64,000 bases of DNA, from NCBI RefSeq assembly GCF_000756775.1, contig NZ_CCSF01000001.1, positions 806,001 through 870,000 on the forward strand. The letters run 5' to 3'. Each line of letters begins with the position of its first letter. The stretch's first letter is position 1. The notes below the pieces were generated by a model. The model had not been told where the DNA came from and searched no databases. It saw only the letters and a list, made by a program, of their open reading frames with translations. The translations under genes were made by a program, and so were the position numbers. Shown here one piece after another: positions 53,625 through 62,359 of this stretch. The stretch comes from Pseudomonas saudiphocaensis. GTDB lineage: Bacteria > Pseudomonadota > Gammaproteobacteria > Pseudomonadales > Pseudomonadaceae.

Positions 53625-54995
53625 CTATACCACTTCGATTGCTGCCATCAGACCCGTTTCCATATGGTCGATGACATGGCAATGGAACATCCAGACGCCG
53701 GGATTATCGGCCACCAGGGCAATGCGTGCGGTTTCGTTCTTGCCCAGCAGATAGGTGTCGGTAAACCAGGGCTCGATCTTGCGGCGGTTGGAGGAGATCA
53801 CCTTGAACGTCATGCCGTGCAGATGAATCGGGTGCTGATACTGGCTGAGGTTACGCAGCTCCAGAATGTAATGGCCATCCTTTTTAAGGGTCGCAATGGG
53901 CCTATCTGCACAGGTCTTGTCGTTGATGTCCCAAGCCTGGCCGTTGATCTGCCAGAAGGTATGAGTGCCGGTCTGTTCGACGTTTGCCGAAACCATTCCA
54001 GCCCATTCAAAGTTGAACCGCAGTACCTCCGCGCGTTGCAGATCCGGTTCGGCAACGGGATTGGCCGGCAGCTTCGACGGCCAGTCGGCTTCGGATTCGC
54101 CGCTATCCACCGACAACAGCGTTGCCAGCCGCAACGGGCCGTTGCGTAACGATATCTCTTCACCGGCCGCGGGCACCTTGAGAGCCAGCTCGATGCGCAT
54201 GCCCGGCCCCAGCCAGTACTCCTTGCCCAGCGCTCGCGGCTCGACCGGATTCCCGTCCAGAGCGTAGATGCGAGCTTCGCCAGCGGACAGATTGAGGCGA
54301 TAGGTCAGCGTATTGTCCAGATTGAGAATGCGCAGGCGCACAATCTGCCCGGCCGGCAATTCCAGGGTCGGCGCATGCGTACCATTGACAGTGGACAGCA
54401 CACCCGGCGTACCGCCGCGAGCGGCCTCGCGTGGCACGCTGAACTCGGTAAAAGCGCCCTGCTTGTCCACATGCCAGCTTTTCAGACTCAAGGTGCGCTC
54501 ATGGACAAAGCCTGTGGGCTCACGTTCCTCGACGATCAGGGGCCCAACCAAGCCGCGACCGAGCTGCTCAGCGCTGGCCGTGTGCGGGTGATACCAGAAG
54601 CTGCCGGCATCCGGGCAAATGAAATCGTAATCAAAATACTCGCCGGGCTTCACCGGCAGTTGCGAAACGTAGGGTACGCCGTCCATTTCCAGCGGCAGGC
54701 GGATGCCGTGCCAGTGGATGGTGGTATCCACCTCCAGCTGGTTGATAAAGCGCACACGCAGGCGTTCCCCCTGCCGACAACGCAATTCGACACCCGGCAC
54801 CTGGCCGCCGTAGGCCCAGGCGGGCGTCTGGTGGCCGGCGACCAACTCGACATCGAGCGGCGCAGCTATCAACTCGTAATCATGGCTGGTTGCCTCATTG
54901 GGGCGCCCCAGCCAGTAGCGAACGCCGCTGGCACCAAGCCCGGCAATACCAAGGCCTGCCAGGCCGGCAAGAATCTGTCTGCGGGTAAACGACAT
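53625..54995 (-). CDS. Tat-exported multicopper oxidase
   Basis: The 456-residue product has a twin-arginine signal (SFTRRQILAGLAGLGIAGLG) and three cupredoxin domains. Copper ligands are visible in TIHWHGIRLP and FWYHPHTASAEQ (type 2/3), HPIHLHGMTF and HCHVIDHMETGLM (type 1/2/3, the axial Met in the last). The layout is that of CueO/laccase-like periplasmic oxidases, which protect against copper or oxidise metals or phenols. No Met-rich insert as in CueO is seen. It is divergent by orientation from nothing; AraC lies upstream on the same strand. Confidence 0.92.
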   Translation of the reverse strand: MSFTRRQILAGLAGLGIAGLGASGVRYWLGRPNEATSHDYELIAAPLDVELVAGHQTPAWAYGGQVPGVELRCRQGERLRVRFINQLEVDTTIHWHGIRLPLEMDGVPYVSQLPVKPGEYFDYDFICPDAGSFWYHPHTASAEQLGRGLVGPLIVEEREPTGFVHERTLSLKSWHVDKQGAFTEFSVPREAARGGTPGVLSTVNGTHAPTLELPAGQIVRLRILNLDNTLTYRLNLSAGEARIYALDGNPVEPRALGKEYWLGPGMRIELALKVPAAGEEISLRNGPLRLATLLSVDSGESEADWPSKLPANPVAEPDLQRAEVLRFNFEWAGMVSANVEQTGTHTFWQINGQAWDINDKTCADRPIATLKKDGHYILELRNLSQYQHPIHLHGMTFKVISSNRRKIEPWFTDTYLLGKNETARIALVADNPGVWMFHCHVIDHMETGLMAAIEVV

Positions 54996-55107
54996 TGGAA
55001 CCGTTCAAAAGCTGGAAAGATGAGAGATTTTCTCACTTGATGATCGACTCTGCGAGCCGACTTTTACCTGAACGGGAGATCGGCTTGCGGCAAAACGTCT
55101 CGCCAGC

Positions 55108-55929
55108 TCAGCTGGAGGCGGCTTTCCATTTGCGGGGCGATTGCCCCGAAACGGCCTTAAAGGCCCGCGAGAGTGCAGCTTCACTGCCGTAGCCCACCTC
55201 GGTTGCGATCACCTTCAAGGGACGGCCGCGGCACAGCGCCTGCTGAGCCAACCTTACGCGCCAGCATTGCAGATAGTGCCCAGGCGTCGAGCCGATCGTC
55301 TCGCGAAAAGTAGCAGCGAACACACTGCGCGACATGCCGGCAACAGCCGCCAGATCATCCAGCGTCCAGTCCTGCGCTGGCGCTTCATGCATGGCCACCA
55401 GTGCATTGCGCAGCCGCGGGTGAGACAGGCCGGACAGCAGCCCGCCCTGCACTTCGCCGCGTTCCATCAGCTGTCGCAGCACTTGGATGATCACCACCTC
55501 GAACAGCCGCTCGACCAGGGCGACTCGGCCGCAGCGTTGCTCGAACGCCTCCTCGAACAGTAGCGACAGCACCGGCTCGGCCCCGTCGATATCGTCCAGC
55601 GGCAAGCAGACGACCTGCGGCAGTGCGGAGGCAATCGGATTGCTGGCGCCCCCCTCGAACAAGAGGTTCGCGCACACCATGTCTGCACCCCGCTCCGGGT
55701 CGGTGATGAAGCGATGGGACAGGGGGCGTGCAAACAGCAGCAGGCTCGGCCGCTCCACCTGCAACTGCCGCCGGTCGTATTGCACCTGAACGGCACCGCT
55801 GCGCACCAGGTGGAGCTGCCCCAGATCGCCTTTACTCTCCAGCGAGTTGATGCCGCACAGCGCCCCCGCGTTGAACACCTGCGCGGACACTGGGAAGTGC
55901 GCCATCAGCGCGGCAAGTCGATCAGCCAC
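55108..55929 (-). CDS. AraC-family transcriptional regulator (cupin-6 N-domain)
   Basis: The 273-residue product has an N-terminal AraC-type cupin sensor ([36 protein letters not shown]) and a C-terminal double HTH ([40 protein letters not shown]). GTG 55929 is preferred because AGGAG lies 7 bp upstream; the open frame reaches TTG 55947. It is divergent from an exported alpha/beta hydrolase across about 115 bp. AraC proteins of this class commonly control such oxidoreductase/hydrolase neighbours. Confidence 0.9.
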   Translation of the reverse strand: MADRLAALMAHFPVSAQVFNAGALCGINSLESKGDLGQLHLVRSGAVQVQYDRRQLQVERPSLLLFARPLSHRFITDPERGADMVCANLLFEGGASNPIASALPQVVCLPLDDIDGAEPVLSLLFEEAFEQRCGRVALVERLFEVVIIQVLRQLMERGEVQGGLLSGLSHPRLRNALVAMHEAPAQDWTLDDLAAVAGMSRSVFAATFRETIGSTPGHYLQCWRVRLAQQALCRGRPLKVIATEVGYGSEAALSRAFKAVSGQSPRKWKAASS

Positions 55930-56043
55930 ATCAGTACTCCTGGTCAAGTTTTCAGGACGTTATATCACCAACAGTCTCAGGGCGGCGCACAAACTACACC
56001 TACCGAGCAATACCGCCGGCTCACCATCGAAAGGAACTACGTC

Positions 56044-56991
56044 ATGAAGAGCACTACCCGTACCCTCGCTACCAGTATGTTGGCCATTGCCGTGCAAGCC
56101 GGGGCCAGCGCCCACGCCGATCAGTCGCCCGCACAGATTGCCGCCCAGGCTAGCGTAGACGGCAACTATGTCGTCACCGCCGAGGGCGTGCGCCTGTACT
56201 ACAAAGATTGGGGACCGAAGAATGGGCCCGTCGTCACCTTCAGTCATGGCTGGCCGCTGAACTCGGACAGCTGGGAATCACAGATGATCTTCCTCGCCGA
56301 CCACGGCTTCCGCGTGGTCGCCCACGACCGCCGCGGCCATGGCCGCTCGAGCCAGCCGTGGGATGGCAACGACATGGATCACTATGCCGACGACCTGGCG
56401 GCGGTGATCACTGCCCTCGACCTGAAGGACGTCACCGCGGTCGGCTTCTCCACAGGCGGTGGCGAAGTGGCGCGCTACATCGGCCGCCATGGCACCGACA
56501 ACGTCAAGAAGGCCGCGCTGATCAGCGCCGTGCCGCCGCTGATGCTGAAAACGGCCGACAACCCGGACGGCGTACCGCTGGAAGTCTTCGACGGTCTGCG
56601 CAAGAGCTCGCTGGAAAACCGTGCGCAGCTGTATCTGGATATCGCCTCCGGCCCGTTCTACGGCTTCAATCGCCCGGGTGCCAAGATTTCGCAAGGGCTG
56701 ATCAACAGCTGGTGGGCACAGGGCATGCAGGCCGGCCACAAGAACACCTATGACTCCATCGCTGCGTTCTCGGCTACCGATTTCCGTGAGGACCTGAAGA
56801 AATTCGATGTGCCCACCCTGGTGATCCACGGTGATGACGACCAGATCGTGCCGCTGGACATCTCCGGCAAGGCCTCCGCTGCACAGATCAAGGATGCGCA
56901 ACTGATCGTCTACCCCGGCGCGCCCCATGGCCTGACCGACACCCACAAGGAGCGCTTCAACCAGGATCTGCTGGACTTCCTCAAGAAGTGA
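56044..56991 (+). CDS. Exported alpha/beta hydrolase (non-haem chloroperoxidase-like)
   Basis: The 315-residue product has a Sec signal ([20 protein letters not shown], cut near AHA-D) and an alpha/beta hydrolase with the cofactor-free haloperoxidase pattern: [30 protein letters not shown], nucleophile [12 protein letters not shown], acid [11 protein letters not shown] and catalytic His [11 protein letters not shown]. Such enzymes are usually esterases or perhydrolases; a periplasmic copy is less common. GAAAGGAACTACGTC precedes the ATG. It is divergent from an AraC regulator that probably controls it. Confidence 0.92.
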   Translation: MKSTTRTLATSMLAIAVQAGASAHADQSPAQIAAQASVDGNYVVTAEGVRLYYKDWGPKNGPVVTFSHGWPLNSDSWESQMIFLADHGFRVVAHDRRGHGRSSQPWDGNDMDHYADDLAAVITALDLKDVTAVGFSTGGGEVARYIGRHGTDNVKKAALISAVPPLMLKTADNPDGVPLEVFDGLRKSSLENRAQLYLDIASGPFYGFNRPGAKISQGLINSWWAQGMQAGHKNTYDSIAAFSATDFREDLKKFDVPTLVIHGDDDQIVPLDISGKASAAQIKDAQLIVYPGAPHGLTDTHKERFNQDLLDFLKK

Positions 56992-57130
56992 TGCTGTTCC
57001 ATCGCACCGGCCGTGGGCTTGCCCGCGGCCGGTTTTGTCGTTCGTTTTGCGGCGGCCAGCTGCCGGCCAAATCTACTGTTGGCTTTCCTGCTGTGTGACA
57101 CTGTCCAGCCCTTACGGCCCGGAGTTCGAC

Positions 57131-57943
57131 ATGAGCCTCGACGATATCGACTTTGCTGAGCGATACCGCCAGCACATGCGCCGCACCGGTCGCAAACCCA
57201 AGCCGCCCAGTGCCTGGGACAAACGTGCTGTCGAGCTGGCTGGCAAGCCGCTTGCGCTTGGCAGTGCCTATACCGACGCGTTTATCCAGCGGATGGATCT
57301 AACCGGCGCACGCACCCTGCTGGATATTGGCTGTGGCCCCGGAACCCTGTGCCTGCCGCTGGCTGCGCAATTCGAGCAGGTCTACGCGCTGGACTACAGC
57401 CCTGGCATGCTGGCGTGTCTGCAAGCCGGGGCGGACGAGCTTGGCGTAGACAACGTTCACCCGGTGCTGTGTGGTTGGGACGACGACTGGAGCGAGATCC
57501 CTGTCTGCGACATCCTGATTGCCTCGCGTTCGAGTGTGGTGGACGACCTTGACGCCATTCTGGAGAAGATTCATCGCCATACACGCCTCAGGGCCTATGT
57601 GACCCAGCTGGCCGGCGGGCATTTCATCGACCCGGCCATAAGCCGCCTGCTCGAACGAGAGCAGCCTGCCCTGCCCGACCACATCTACACGCTCAATCTG
57701 CTGCACCAACGCGGTATCTACGCTCGCCTCGACTATATAGAGGTGCCTGGAAGGCTGGCCGGTAGCAGGACCTTCGAGGAGTTCGCTGACAAGGTCAGCT
57801 TGTCCCTTGGCCCGCTAAATGAAACCGAGCTGGACGCCCTTGCCGAGTGGTATCGCGCAGATCCCGAGCGCGCGCATCAGGGCGGTGCGCCAATGCGCTG
57901 GGCTTTGGTGAGCTGGACTGTACCCAGCGGAGCTCAGGTTTAA
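57131..57943 (+). CDS. Class I SAM-dependent methyltransferase
   Basis: The 270-residue product has a Rossmann methyltransferase motif I LLDIGCGPGTLCLPLAAQ, motif II VYALDYSPGMLAC, and CDILIASRSSVVDDLDAILE in the motif IV region. The target is not recognisable. The N-terminus (IDFAERYRQHMRRTGRKPKP) is basic. A helix-rich lid follows the core. ATG 57131 is chosen over earlier frame because the family motif spacing fits and GGAG lies 7 bp upstream. It has no operon partner. Confidence 0.82.
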   Translation: MSLDDIDFAERYRQHMRRTGRKPKPPSAWDKRAVELAGKPLALGSAYTDAFIQRMDLTGARTLLDIGCGPGTLCLPLAAQFEQVYALDYSPGMLACLQAGADELGVDNVHPVLCGWDDDWSEIPVCDILIASRSSVVDDLDAILEKIHRHTRLRAYVTQLAGGHFIDPAISRLLEREQPALPDHIYTLNLLHQRGIYARLDYIEVPGRLAGSRTFEEFADKVSLSLGPLNETELDALAEWYRADPERAHQGGAPMRWALVSWTVPSGAQV

Positions 57944-58126
57944 GCCTGGCGCAAGTCCGCCCTGCTGAGACGTAAAGGACAATGTGCCATGCAGTTGGCG
58001 CGTTACCCTGTCAACCCAAGTTATTGATTGCACGGGCAAAAGCGAAACGCTGGTTGTTATTCAACCAGCCGGCACGACACCCCGGCGCTGCTGGCCTGGG
58101 CGCTCTCTCAGGGATGATATCCACCT

Positions 58127-58154
58127 GCTTATCCACAGATTTTGTGGATTAAGC
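58127..58154. other. Inverted pair of DnaA-box-like sequences
   Basis: TTATCCACA (a perfect DnaA box, 58129-58137) faces TGTGGATTA across GATTT, forming a hairpin GCTTATCCACA/TGTGGATTAAGC with one unpaired base. It lies alone in the 296-bp gap between the methyltransferase and histidine kinase genes. The rest of that gap shows nothing I recognise. Confidence 0.5.
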
Positions 58155-58239
58155 GTAGCGGCTCAAAGCAGGTCGGGATGGCTGTAAGAGCGCGCCGGAT
58201 TTGCCCTGTGCATGGCCGTACTCAATCGGCACCAAGCCT

Positions 58240-59459
58240 TTACATCGGCTGAGTTAGGGGAATGGTCGCTACAAACTTCGTACCTTCAGTGAAGGTAGAG
58301 GTAACCTGCAGCGTCCCTCCGTGCGCGGTAAAAATTTCACTCGCGATATACAGGCCAAGGCCCAGCCCCTCCTCGCGCTGCCCTGCCTCTGATCGCTTGA
58401 ATGGACGAAACAGAAAGGGAAGCATCGCCGGCGCTATCACCGGGCCCATATTGTATACCGACAGAGTCAACTGCTCCGCGGTAGACGAAGCCCGAACCTG
58501 GATGGGTTCGTTCTTTGCCCCGTGAGTGATTGCGTTGCCAAGCAAGTTTGATAACGACTGTGCCAGCCGCCTGGGGTCGCAAAAGCCGCCGTCGGGACGT
58601 GCATGGAATCGATGATTACCGCTCCTGGATGAGCCAGCCTAAGCTCAAGAACCACGGCTGCGAGGTGATCCTGGAGGTCATCGACCAAAGAGCGGTCCAC
58701 CGGTATCCCGCCCCCCAGCTTTCCGCGCGCAAAATCGAGCACATCTTCGATCAGGTTGCCCATGCGCAGCGTGCTTTGCCGTATGGCACGCACGATGTTC
58801 AAACTCCGCGGATCGGTAATGCGCCGTTCCAGGAGATCTGTGCCCATGGACACCGCGTTCAGCGGCGTCCGTAAATCGTGACCCAGTACGGCAACAAACT
58901 GTTCGCGCAGACGCCCTGCCTCGTTCGCATCTGCGAGTGCGCCCTCGGTTATGAGCATGCCCCGGTGCAGGTCCAGATTCATCGCAATCAACTGCGCATA
59001 CAGTCCCATGGTCTTCAAAACGGTTTCTTCATCGAAATGCCCGGGAAGCGAGTCGATGGCACAGAGCGTCCCGAAAAAGTCTCCATCGGCGGTGACAATG
59101 GGAATGGAGATGTAACTTTCAAGCTGGTAGATGCGGGGCGTGTGGTGCAGCGAATAAACCGGATGCCGGCTTGCATGCTTGAAGATGACGGGTTCTCGCT
59201 GCTGCCGAATCTCATGGCAGATGGTTGTTTCCAGATCCAGCTGGCCACCCGGAACGAGACCGAAATCGATCGAGTCGTCCACTGCGCAGGCAACCCAGTG
59301 GCTGTCAGTTACCCGTGCAATGGCCGCGAAACGCATGCCTGTGGCCTGCTTGACCATTTCCAGGATCAGGGGGACTGCTTCGATTCTGGAGATAACGTTG
59401 ATATCGCTCACGATACCTGTAGGGAATGGGTAGCTCTGTGGGAACTGGCTGTCAGCCAT
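58240..59459 (-). pseudogene. GAF-domain sensor histidine kinase broken by a one-base frameshift
   Basis: Two overlapping frames form one kinase. The first (from ATG 59459) has a GAF domain (about 25-165, with VACAVDDSIDFGLVPGGQLD and SIPIVTADGDFFGTLCAIDS) and a HisKA with HDLRTPLNAVSMGTDLLERR (His about 194). The second frame (58240-58545 region) has the ATPase part: N-box SLSNLLGNAITHG, then GLGLGLYIASEIFTAHGGTL. Frame 1 runs off-family after DSMHVP; frame 2 reads PDGGFCDPRRLAQSLSN from the same spot. One C missing in the GTCCCGAC run (plus-strand GGG, 58594-58596) explains it. A real mutation or a sequencing error. Confidence 0.82.
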
Positions 59460-59621
59460 CAATAATCGACTCGCAACGGGTTACGCGGCTCGGGTCCGCA
59501 TTGGCGGTGGTAGCGCCCCATCCTACGCGGATAGACCATGAAGGCGGATATTTACTGCTAGATGGCATAACCGCGCAGTCATTGAACCAACCGGTCAGGC
59601 CTCAACCCTAAGGTCACGTGC

Positions 59622-60176
59622 ATGACTGAAAGACAGACCGCCATGTCCGATATCACCGTTTACACCGTTGGGCATTCAACCAGGTCCCTTGAGCAGTTCG
59701 TAGAGCTCATCCGAGGCTTTGGCGTGGACACGGTGGTGGATATCAGAACGGTTCCGCGCTCTCGAACCAACCCCCAGTACAACCTCGACACGCTGCCGGA
59801 AAAGCTTGCTGAGTTCGGTATCGAGCATTACCGGATTTCCGAGCTGGGCGGCTTGCGCAAGAAGTCGAGCACTGTCCCTGCCGAAACCAATGGCTTTTGG
59901 GTGAACCGCAGTTTCCACAACTACGCCGACTACGCCATCTCAGATGAGTTTGAGGCCGGATTGAAGCAGCTTCTTGAGCTTGGCAAGTCTCGAACATGCG
60001 CCATCATGTGCGCCGAGGCCGTATGGTGGCGATGCCACCGCAGGATAGTTGCGGACTACCTGCTGCTTCGAAACGTCAAGGTCTTCCACATCATGGGCGA
60101 GGGGAAAGCCAACGAGGCAACGCTTAACCCTGCAGCAAGCACTCATGGCCTCAAGGTGTTTTACCCCGCCGGATGA
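59622..60176 (+). CDS. DUF488 family protein
   Basis: The 184-residue product matches DUF488: VYTVGHSTRSLEQFVELIRG, VVDIRTVPRSRTNPQYNLDT, GIEHYRISELGGLRKKSS, and MCAEAVWWRCHRRIVADYLL with the conserved CAE...CHR. The family is of unknown function; the Cys/His pair may bind metal. AAGG 8 bp before ATG 59622 supports that start; ATG 59643 is an alternative. It is divergent from the broken kinase. Confidence 0.9.
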   Translation: MTERQTAMSDITVYTVGHSTRSLEQFVELIRGFGVDTVVDIRTVPRSRTNPQYNLDTLPEKLAEFGIEHYRISELGGLRKKSSTVPAETNGFWVNRSFHNYADYAISDEFEAGLKQLLELGKSRTCAIMCAEAVWWRCHRRIVADYLLLRNVKVFHIMGEGKANEATLNPAASTHGLKVFYPAG

Positions 60177-60316
60177 TCAGCATGCCTCCGGAGAATCCAT
60201 AACGGCAGGTCCATAGCTGGCAATTCTTCAGCTCAAAAGCGTGGCGGCACCGCGATCTGAACTGACTCTGCGAGGTCGTAAGCAATGCGTGGTGATCGCT
60301 GTGCTGAGAGGTAACT

Positions 60317-60787
60317 ATGTTCGAAGCTCCGCTGTGGGAAACCCTGGCTCGGGGTAGCGCCGTCTACTTGCTGGTTGCGGTGCTGCTACGCCTGTTACCC
60401 AAACGACAAATGGGCAGCATCGCCCCCAACGACATGATCGCTCTGGTCATCGTCGGCAGTCTGGCGGCGGACGCGATCATGGGCGATATCAAGGCAGCGG
60501 CGGACATCCTGCTGCTGATCGTGGTGATACTGGCCTGGGATTACCTATCCAACCTTGCCGAGTACCACTTCCCACGTTTTCGGGGCGTGGCTCAGGATTC
60601 ACCCACGCTGCTGGTCTACCAGGGTGTGCTGCTCCGCGAGAACCTGCGCAAAGAGAAACTGACCGAGCAGGAGCTGGCGGCCAGCCTGCGCATGCAAGGC
60701 ATTGACGAGATAGCCCAAGTGCAACAGGCGATTCTGGAAGTGGACGGCCAGATCAGCGTGGTGGCGAAGCAGCAGGACGCGCGATAG
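60317..60787 (+). CDS. DUF421 membrane protein (YetF-like)
   Basis: The 156-residue product has two or three N-terminal membrane helices (about 10-30, 40-60, 65-85), PKRQMGSIAPNDMIALVIVG and a cytoplasmic C-terminal domain of the DUF421 family (DSPTLLVYQGVLLRENLRKE, LTEQELAASLRMQGIDEIAQ, AILEVDGQISVVAKQ). The family is short here but complete. Function is unknown; Bacillus relatives are spore-membrane proteins. Its last 35 bp overlap the tail of the convergent lysR gene. Confidence 0.88.
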   Translation: MFEAPLWETLARGSAVYLLVAVLLRLLPKRQMGSIAPNDMIALVIVGSLAADAIMGDIKAAADILLLIVVILAWDYLSNLAEYHFPRFRGVAQDSPTLLVYQGVLLRENLRKEKLTEQELAASLRMQGIDEIAQVQQAILEVDGQISVVAKQQDAR

Positions 60788-61739
60788 GCGCTCGGCAACT
60801 GCTGCCAAATCGAGCGTCTTGCATGCGCCCCAGAACCGGCGCATGCTCAGCCATCAACGCCATGATCCAGTCGATAAATACCCGTAGTTTGGCGCTGACA
60901 TGGCGATTCGGAGGGAATGCCAGGTACATCGGCATCGGCGCTATCTCCCAGTCCTCAAACAGGGGCACTAACTCGCCGCTGGCCAGGCGGGGCTTGGCCA
61001 TATATTGCGGCAGCCAGAGCACGCCCAACCCTGCCAGACCTGCCGCGAGGTAGGCGTTGCCGTCATCTACCGTCAGCAACGGGCGACCTTGTGCCTCGAC
61101 GCGCTCCTCACCCCGCTGCAGTACGTTGGGCAAGGCCTTGCCTGTACGTGACCAGAGAAAGCCGACGGTCGAGTGCCTGCCGTCTGCAAGCTCACTTGGG
61201 TGCGTCGGTGTACCAAGGCGCTGCAGATAGTCTGGCGCAGCATAAATGCCGAGCACCAGGTCGCCCACGTGCCGCGCCACCAGCGACTGGTCGACGATCT
61301 CGCCGCCACGTACAACGCAGTCAACGTTCTCGCCAATGATGTCGATGACGCGATCACTTGCGCCCATGGTCAGCTGGATTTCCGGGTAGCGGGCATAGAA
61401 CTCCGGCAACGCGGGGATCAACAGCATGCGCGCCAGTGGGCTGGGCACATCCACCCGCAGGCGCCCTCGTGGCGTCATCGACGCGCTGGACAAGCTGGTT
61501 TCGGCATCTTCCATATCGGCCAGCAGGCGGATGACGCGCTCGTAATAAGCCGCGCCATCGGCAGTGACATTGACCTTGCGCGTGGTGCGATTGAGCAGGC
61601 GCACTCGAAGCCGCGCTTCCAGTTGCTGGATGAGTTGCGTCACGCTGGCCCTGTTCATATGCAGCGTGGCAGCGGCCTTGGTGAAGCTGCCGGTTTCTAC
61701 GACCCGAGCAAAAGCCTGCATTGCATCAAAACGGTCCAT
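60753..61739 (-). CDS. LysR-family transcriptional regulator
   Basis: The 328-residue product has an N-terminal winged helix (MDRFDAMQAFARVVETGSFT, KAAATLHMNRASVTQLIQQL) and a C-terminal periplasmic-binding-like effector domain (DVPSPLARMLLIPALPEFYA, YPEIQLTMGASDRVIDIIGE). It belongs to the large DsdC/TrpI-like (PA2206-type) branch. It is divergent from ridA across 137 bp and may regulate it. Its C-terminus is longer than usual, and the last codons overlap the DUF421 gene. Confidence 0.93.
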   Translation of the reverse strand: MDRFDAMQAFARVVETGSFTKAAATLHMNRASVTQLIQQLEARLRVRLLNRTTRKVNVTADGAAYYERVIRLLADMEDAETSLSSASMTPRGRLRVDVPSPLARMLLIPALPEFYARYPEIQLTMGASDRVIDIIGENVDCVVRGGEIVDQSLVARHVGDLVLGIYAAPDYLQRLGTPTHPSELADGRHSTVGFLWSRTGKALPNVLQRGEERVEAQGRPLLTVDDGNAYLAAGLAGLGVLWLPQYMAKPRLASGELVPLFEDWEIAPMPMYLAFPPNRHVSAKLRVFIDWIMALMAEHAPVLGRMQDARFGSSCRAPIARPAASPPR

Positions 61740-61876
61740 TTCAGGCCTCGCGCGGGTGGGATAGTTTGGATTTTACAAACAATCCTGACTCGAATTGCAG
61801 ATTTATCCAGGCTGCAGGTCTTTCTACAGTGACTTCATCGATAACGGGCCGCCATGGCCCCGATGGAGACATGCCC

Positions 61877-62272
61877 ATGACCAGCAAACGTGACGTTGTT
61901 TTCCCGGCTGACCGCCACGCCCTCTACGAGCTTCACCGGTACTCGCCGGCCATTCGCTCCAACGGCTTTCTATTCGTATCCGGCCAGGTTGGCAGCCGCA
62001 AGGATGGCTCGGCCGAGCCGGACCTCGCGGCTCAGGTTCGCCTGGCCTTCACCAATCTCAACGCGATCCTGAGCGAGGCTGGCAGCAGCTTCGACGATGT
62101 GGTCGATACGACCATCTTTATGGTCGACCCCGACTCGAAGTTCGAGACCATCTGGGCAACAGCAGCCGAGTTCTGGGGTGAGGCGCCCTACCCCACAGTG
62201 ACCGCGGTCGGTGTGACGTGGCTGTCCGGCTTCGACTTCGAGATCAAGGTGATCGCCAAACGTGCGCAATAG
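61877..62272 (+). CDS. RidA-family protein
   Basis: The 131-residue YjgF/RidA trimer-forming protein has RYSPAIRSNGFLFVSGQVGS, LAAQVRLAFTNLNAILSEAG, VDTTIFMVD and a terminal YPTVTAVGVTWLSGFDFEIK. RidA proper hydrolyses reactive enamines and imines; the conserved Arg of RidA (in IPxxAR) is not visible at the usual place (TAVGVTWL instead), so this is more likely a Rid2-7 subgroup member. ATG 61877 has GGAG 8 bp upstream; ATG 61871 is too close to it. Confidence 0.88.
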   Translation: MTSKRDVVFPADRHALYELHRYSPAIRSNGFLFVSGQVGSRKDGSAEPDLAAQVRLAFTNLNAILSEAGSSFDDVVDTTIFMVDPDSKFETIWATAAEFWGEAPYPTVTAVGVTWLSGFDFEIKVIAKRAQ

Positions 62273-62309
62273 GCCCGACTGGCAGGAGCACAACCGGAAG
62301 CGAGAAAGA

Positions 62310-62335
62310 CGAAAGCCCGCATAAGCGGGCTTTCG
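62310..62335. terminator. Terminator between ridA and guaA
   Basis: CGAAAGCCCGC and GCGGGCTTTCG pair perfectly around a 4-nt ATAA loop. It is symmetric enough to serve both converging genes. The T-runs are short. Confidence 0.75.
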
Positions 62336-62359
62336 TGTATTGCGGCTAAGGGAAACCGA

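Noticed and set aside
58127-58154. Replication origin
   Set aside because: Only two DnaA boxes, no AT-rich unwinding region and no dnaA, dnaN or partitioning gene nearby.
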